Part shown: positions 24,480 through 25,249 of the stretch, one piece after another
Position numbering within the stretch: the first letter of the stretch is position 1
Layout: each line of letters begins with the position of its first letter
DNA from: a virus
DNA length: 25,249 nt
Virus record (IMG/VR): IMGVR_UViG_3300032240_001148
Coordinates: 1 to 25,249 of that record
Strand: one strand, 5' to 3'
The notes under the pieces: model-generated
The model's database searches: none
The model's input: the letters and a program-made list of their open reading frames with translations, nothing else
What the model was told of the DNA's origin: nothing
Position numbers and translations under genes: made by a program

Positions 24480-24730
24480 TTATTATTGATTTAGAAAAAG
24501 CAAAACCTATTGCTAAAGATATTCTTAGAAAAGAAAGAGCGCCAGTTCTTGCATCTTTGGATGTTCAATTTCAAAGAGCATTGGAAACAAATGCTAATAC
24601 ATCTGCGATTGTTGCAAAGAAACAAGAATTAAGAGATATCACTAATCACGATTCTATTGTTAATGCCGAAACGGCAGCAGATTTAAAAACTGCCTTGGAT
24701 ACATTAGTAGCTCAAATTAAAGCAGAATAA
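24476..24730 (+). CDS. Small fibre accessory protein, LDVQF-RA type (84 aa)
   Basis: This 84-aa, probably all-helical protein reads IIIDLEKAKPIAKDILRKER, then APVLASLDVQFQRALETNAN, VAKKQELRDITNHDSIVNAE and DLKTALDTLVAQIKAE. The element P-x-L-x-x-L-D-V-Q-F-x-R-A followed by A-x-K-x-x-L-R-D is widely found in short proteins coded after phage tail fibres, often as the C-terminal half of a longer protein whose first half resembles the gene at 24207. It overlaps that gene by 4 nt (ATGA), with TAAGG as ribosome-binding site. Its stop codon is shared with the late promoter-like octamer at 24726. Confidence 0.77.
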   Translation: MIIIDLEKAKPIAKDILRKERAPVLASLDVQFQRALETNANTSAIVAKKQELRDITNHDSIVNAETAADLKTALDTLVAQIKAE

Positions 24731-24733
24731 ATA
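24726..24733 (+). promoter_or_regulatory. Late promoter-like octamer AATAAATA overlapping a stop codon
   Basis: The octamer contains the TAA stop of the 84-aa gene and has 7 nt between its end and the ATG at 24741. The 20 bases 24727-24746 are identical to 8734-8753 before and into gp8. Confidence 0.55.
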
Positions 24734-24740
24734 AAACACT

Positions 24741-25163
24741 ATGTCATATATTGGAAACCCTATTGTCAATGGTAGCTTTCGCTCAGAGTTGTTCTCTGGT
24801 GATGGTACTACGACTGCATTTAACTTAGCATACGGAACAGGTAACGAAGCATCTGTTATCGTTACTGTGTCTGGTGTTAAACAAGCAACAAACACATACG
24901 CACTAAGTAATGGTCAGTTAGTGTTCACAGAAGCACCACCTACAGGCACTCAAAACATTGAGATTGTCTATATGGGTGATAGAGTGCAAGTGAACCCATA
25001 TTTGAGTGCAGATACATATGGTATCGTTAGAATCAATTCCAATGTGCTTAGTGAAAACGTCTCCATCACAACCGGGTATAACGCCAGCTCTGCGGGACCT
25101 CTAACGATTGCTTCTGGTAAGACAGTAACAATTGCAAATTCGAGCACTTGGACAATTTTTTAA
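24741..25163 (+). CDS. Short modular fibre protein (140 aa)
   Basis: This 140-aa protein starts MSYIG and carries one copy of the module seen twice in the 398-aa adhesin: FSGDGTTTAFNLAYG to PPTGTQNIEIVYMGD (about 18-80). A short link (NPYLSADTYGIVRINSNVL) follows, then the end module SITTGYNASSAGPLTI, GKTVTIANSSTWTIF (about 108-140), which resembles the 71-aa protein at 17635. It is thus an anchor module fused to an end module without a receptor head, and could be a fibre base or a minimal fibre. It lies behind a late promoter-like element with no Shine-Dalgarno sequence. No accessory gene follows within the 22 nt before the next ATG. Confidence 0.7.
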   Translation: MSYIGNPIVNGSFRSELFSGDGTTTAFNLAYGTGNEASVIVTVSGVKQATNTYALSNGQLVFTEAPPTGTQNIEIVYMGDRVQVNPYLSADTYGIVRINSNVLSENVSITTGYNASSAGPLTIASGKTVTIANSSTWTIF

Positions 25164-25185
25164 TGAAAACAAAGAGAGTTAAATA

Positions 25186-25249
25186 ATGGCCGGTACAATC
25201 ATTGCTGACTTCATCCGTTCGGATGCAAACAAAATTTCATTGAATGTAG
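25186..25249 (+). CDS. Start of a further fibre protein gene (3' partial)
   Basis: Only 21 codons are in the window: MAGTIIADFIRSDANKISLN followed by V. This opening is one I recognise from fibre/tail proteins of aquatic phages, where it precedes repeats of the type GNxxVATINASG. The ATG has an AAAGAGAG ribosome-binding site upstream (25171-25178). It shows that the adhesin array goes on past the window. Confidence 0.6.
   Translation, partial: MAGTIIADFIRSDANKISLNV

Noticed and set aside
17852-25163. Diversity-generating retroelement acting on the adhesins
   Set aside because: No reverse transcriptase gene and no template/variable repeat pair with adenine-biased changes is seen. The repeat pairs present differ at ordinary third-codon positions.
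17852-25163. Invertible fibre cassette controlled by a site-specific recombinase
   Set aside because: All genes point the same way, the repeats are direct rather than inverted, and no recombinase gene is in the window.
25163-25186. Seven-codon open frame starting at 25163 (MKTKRVK)
   Set aside because: Too short to support. The bases are better explained as the ribosome-binding region of the gene starting at 25186.

Overview
The window is a continuous late structural block from a tailed phage with a contractile, T4-type tail. All genes lie on the + strand and are packed end to end with 1-4 nt overlaps or very short gaps. The evidence is the ordered series of recognisable T4-type baseplate proteins: gp5 hub spike, PAAR tip, gp25, gp6, a gp7-like protein and gp8. 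These are followed by a giant DUF4815-type protein of the kind found in marine T4-like phages. The DNA is AT-rich, and T4-type late promoter octamers (NATAAATA) precede several genes. Together this suggests an aquatic T4-like phage of the wider cyanomyovirus/pelagimyovirus kind. The host cannot be read from this window.

Region 1 (1-6579) is the baseplate core. It holds a 5'-truncated gp5 that passes from its OB domain to the triple beta-helix with no lysozyme domain, then a PAAR spike tip, gp25, gp6 and the gp7-like wedge protein. Region 2 (6593-8725) is one 710-aa fibre-like protein, inserted between gp7 and gp8, built from a long alanine-rich heptad repeat with two small beta modules and a beta C-terminal head. 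Region 3 (8748-17268) holds gp8, the 1999-aa DUF4815-type protein, a small coiled-coil protein and a beta-repeat fibre protein. gp6, gp7, gp8 and the giant protein all contain versions of the same glycine/tyrosine-rich beta module, in two cases apparently interrupted by a second module.

Region 4 (17269-25249) starts with two late-promoter octamers in tandem and is an array of small fibre/adhesin genes. From 17852 to 24730 each adhesin-like gene is followed at once by one tiny gene (53-109 aa; two in the last case) of an accessory type often seen beside phage tail-fibre genes. A four-gene unit (beta-sandwich adhesin, EYPSI-type small protein, FKN-IING-type adhesin, 53-aa small protein) occurs twice in a row, at 18543-20610 and 20619-23319. 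Late-promoter-like octamers sit at unit borders (20606, 23321, 24726), and near-identical DNA lies just before two of them. The layout reads as a modular receptor-binding locus able to expand or swap cassettes by homologous recombination.

The region 1-3 proteins should build the wedges, hub and fibre attachment layer, and the region 4 proteins should supply interchangeable host-binding tips and their assembly partners. Nothing enzymatic, regulatory, tRNA-like or CRISPR-like was seen, and no gene-free stretch exceeds 300 bases. The last gene (from 25186) runs off the window.
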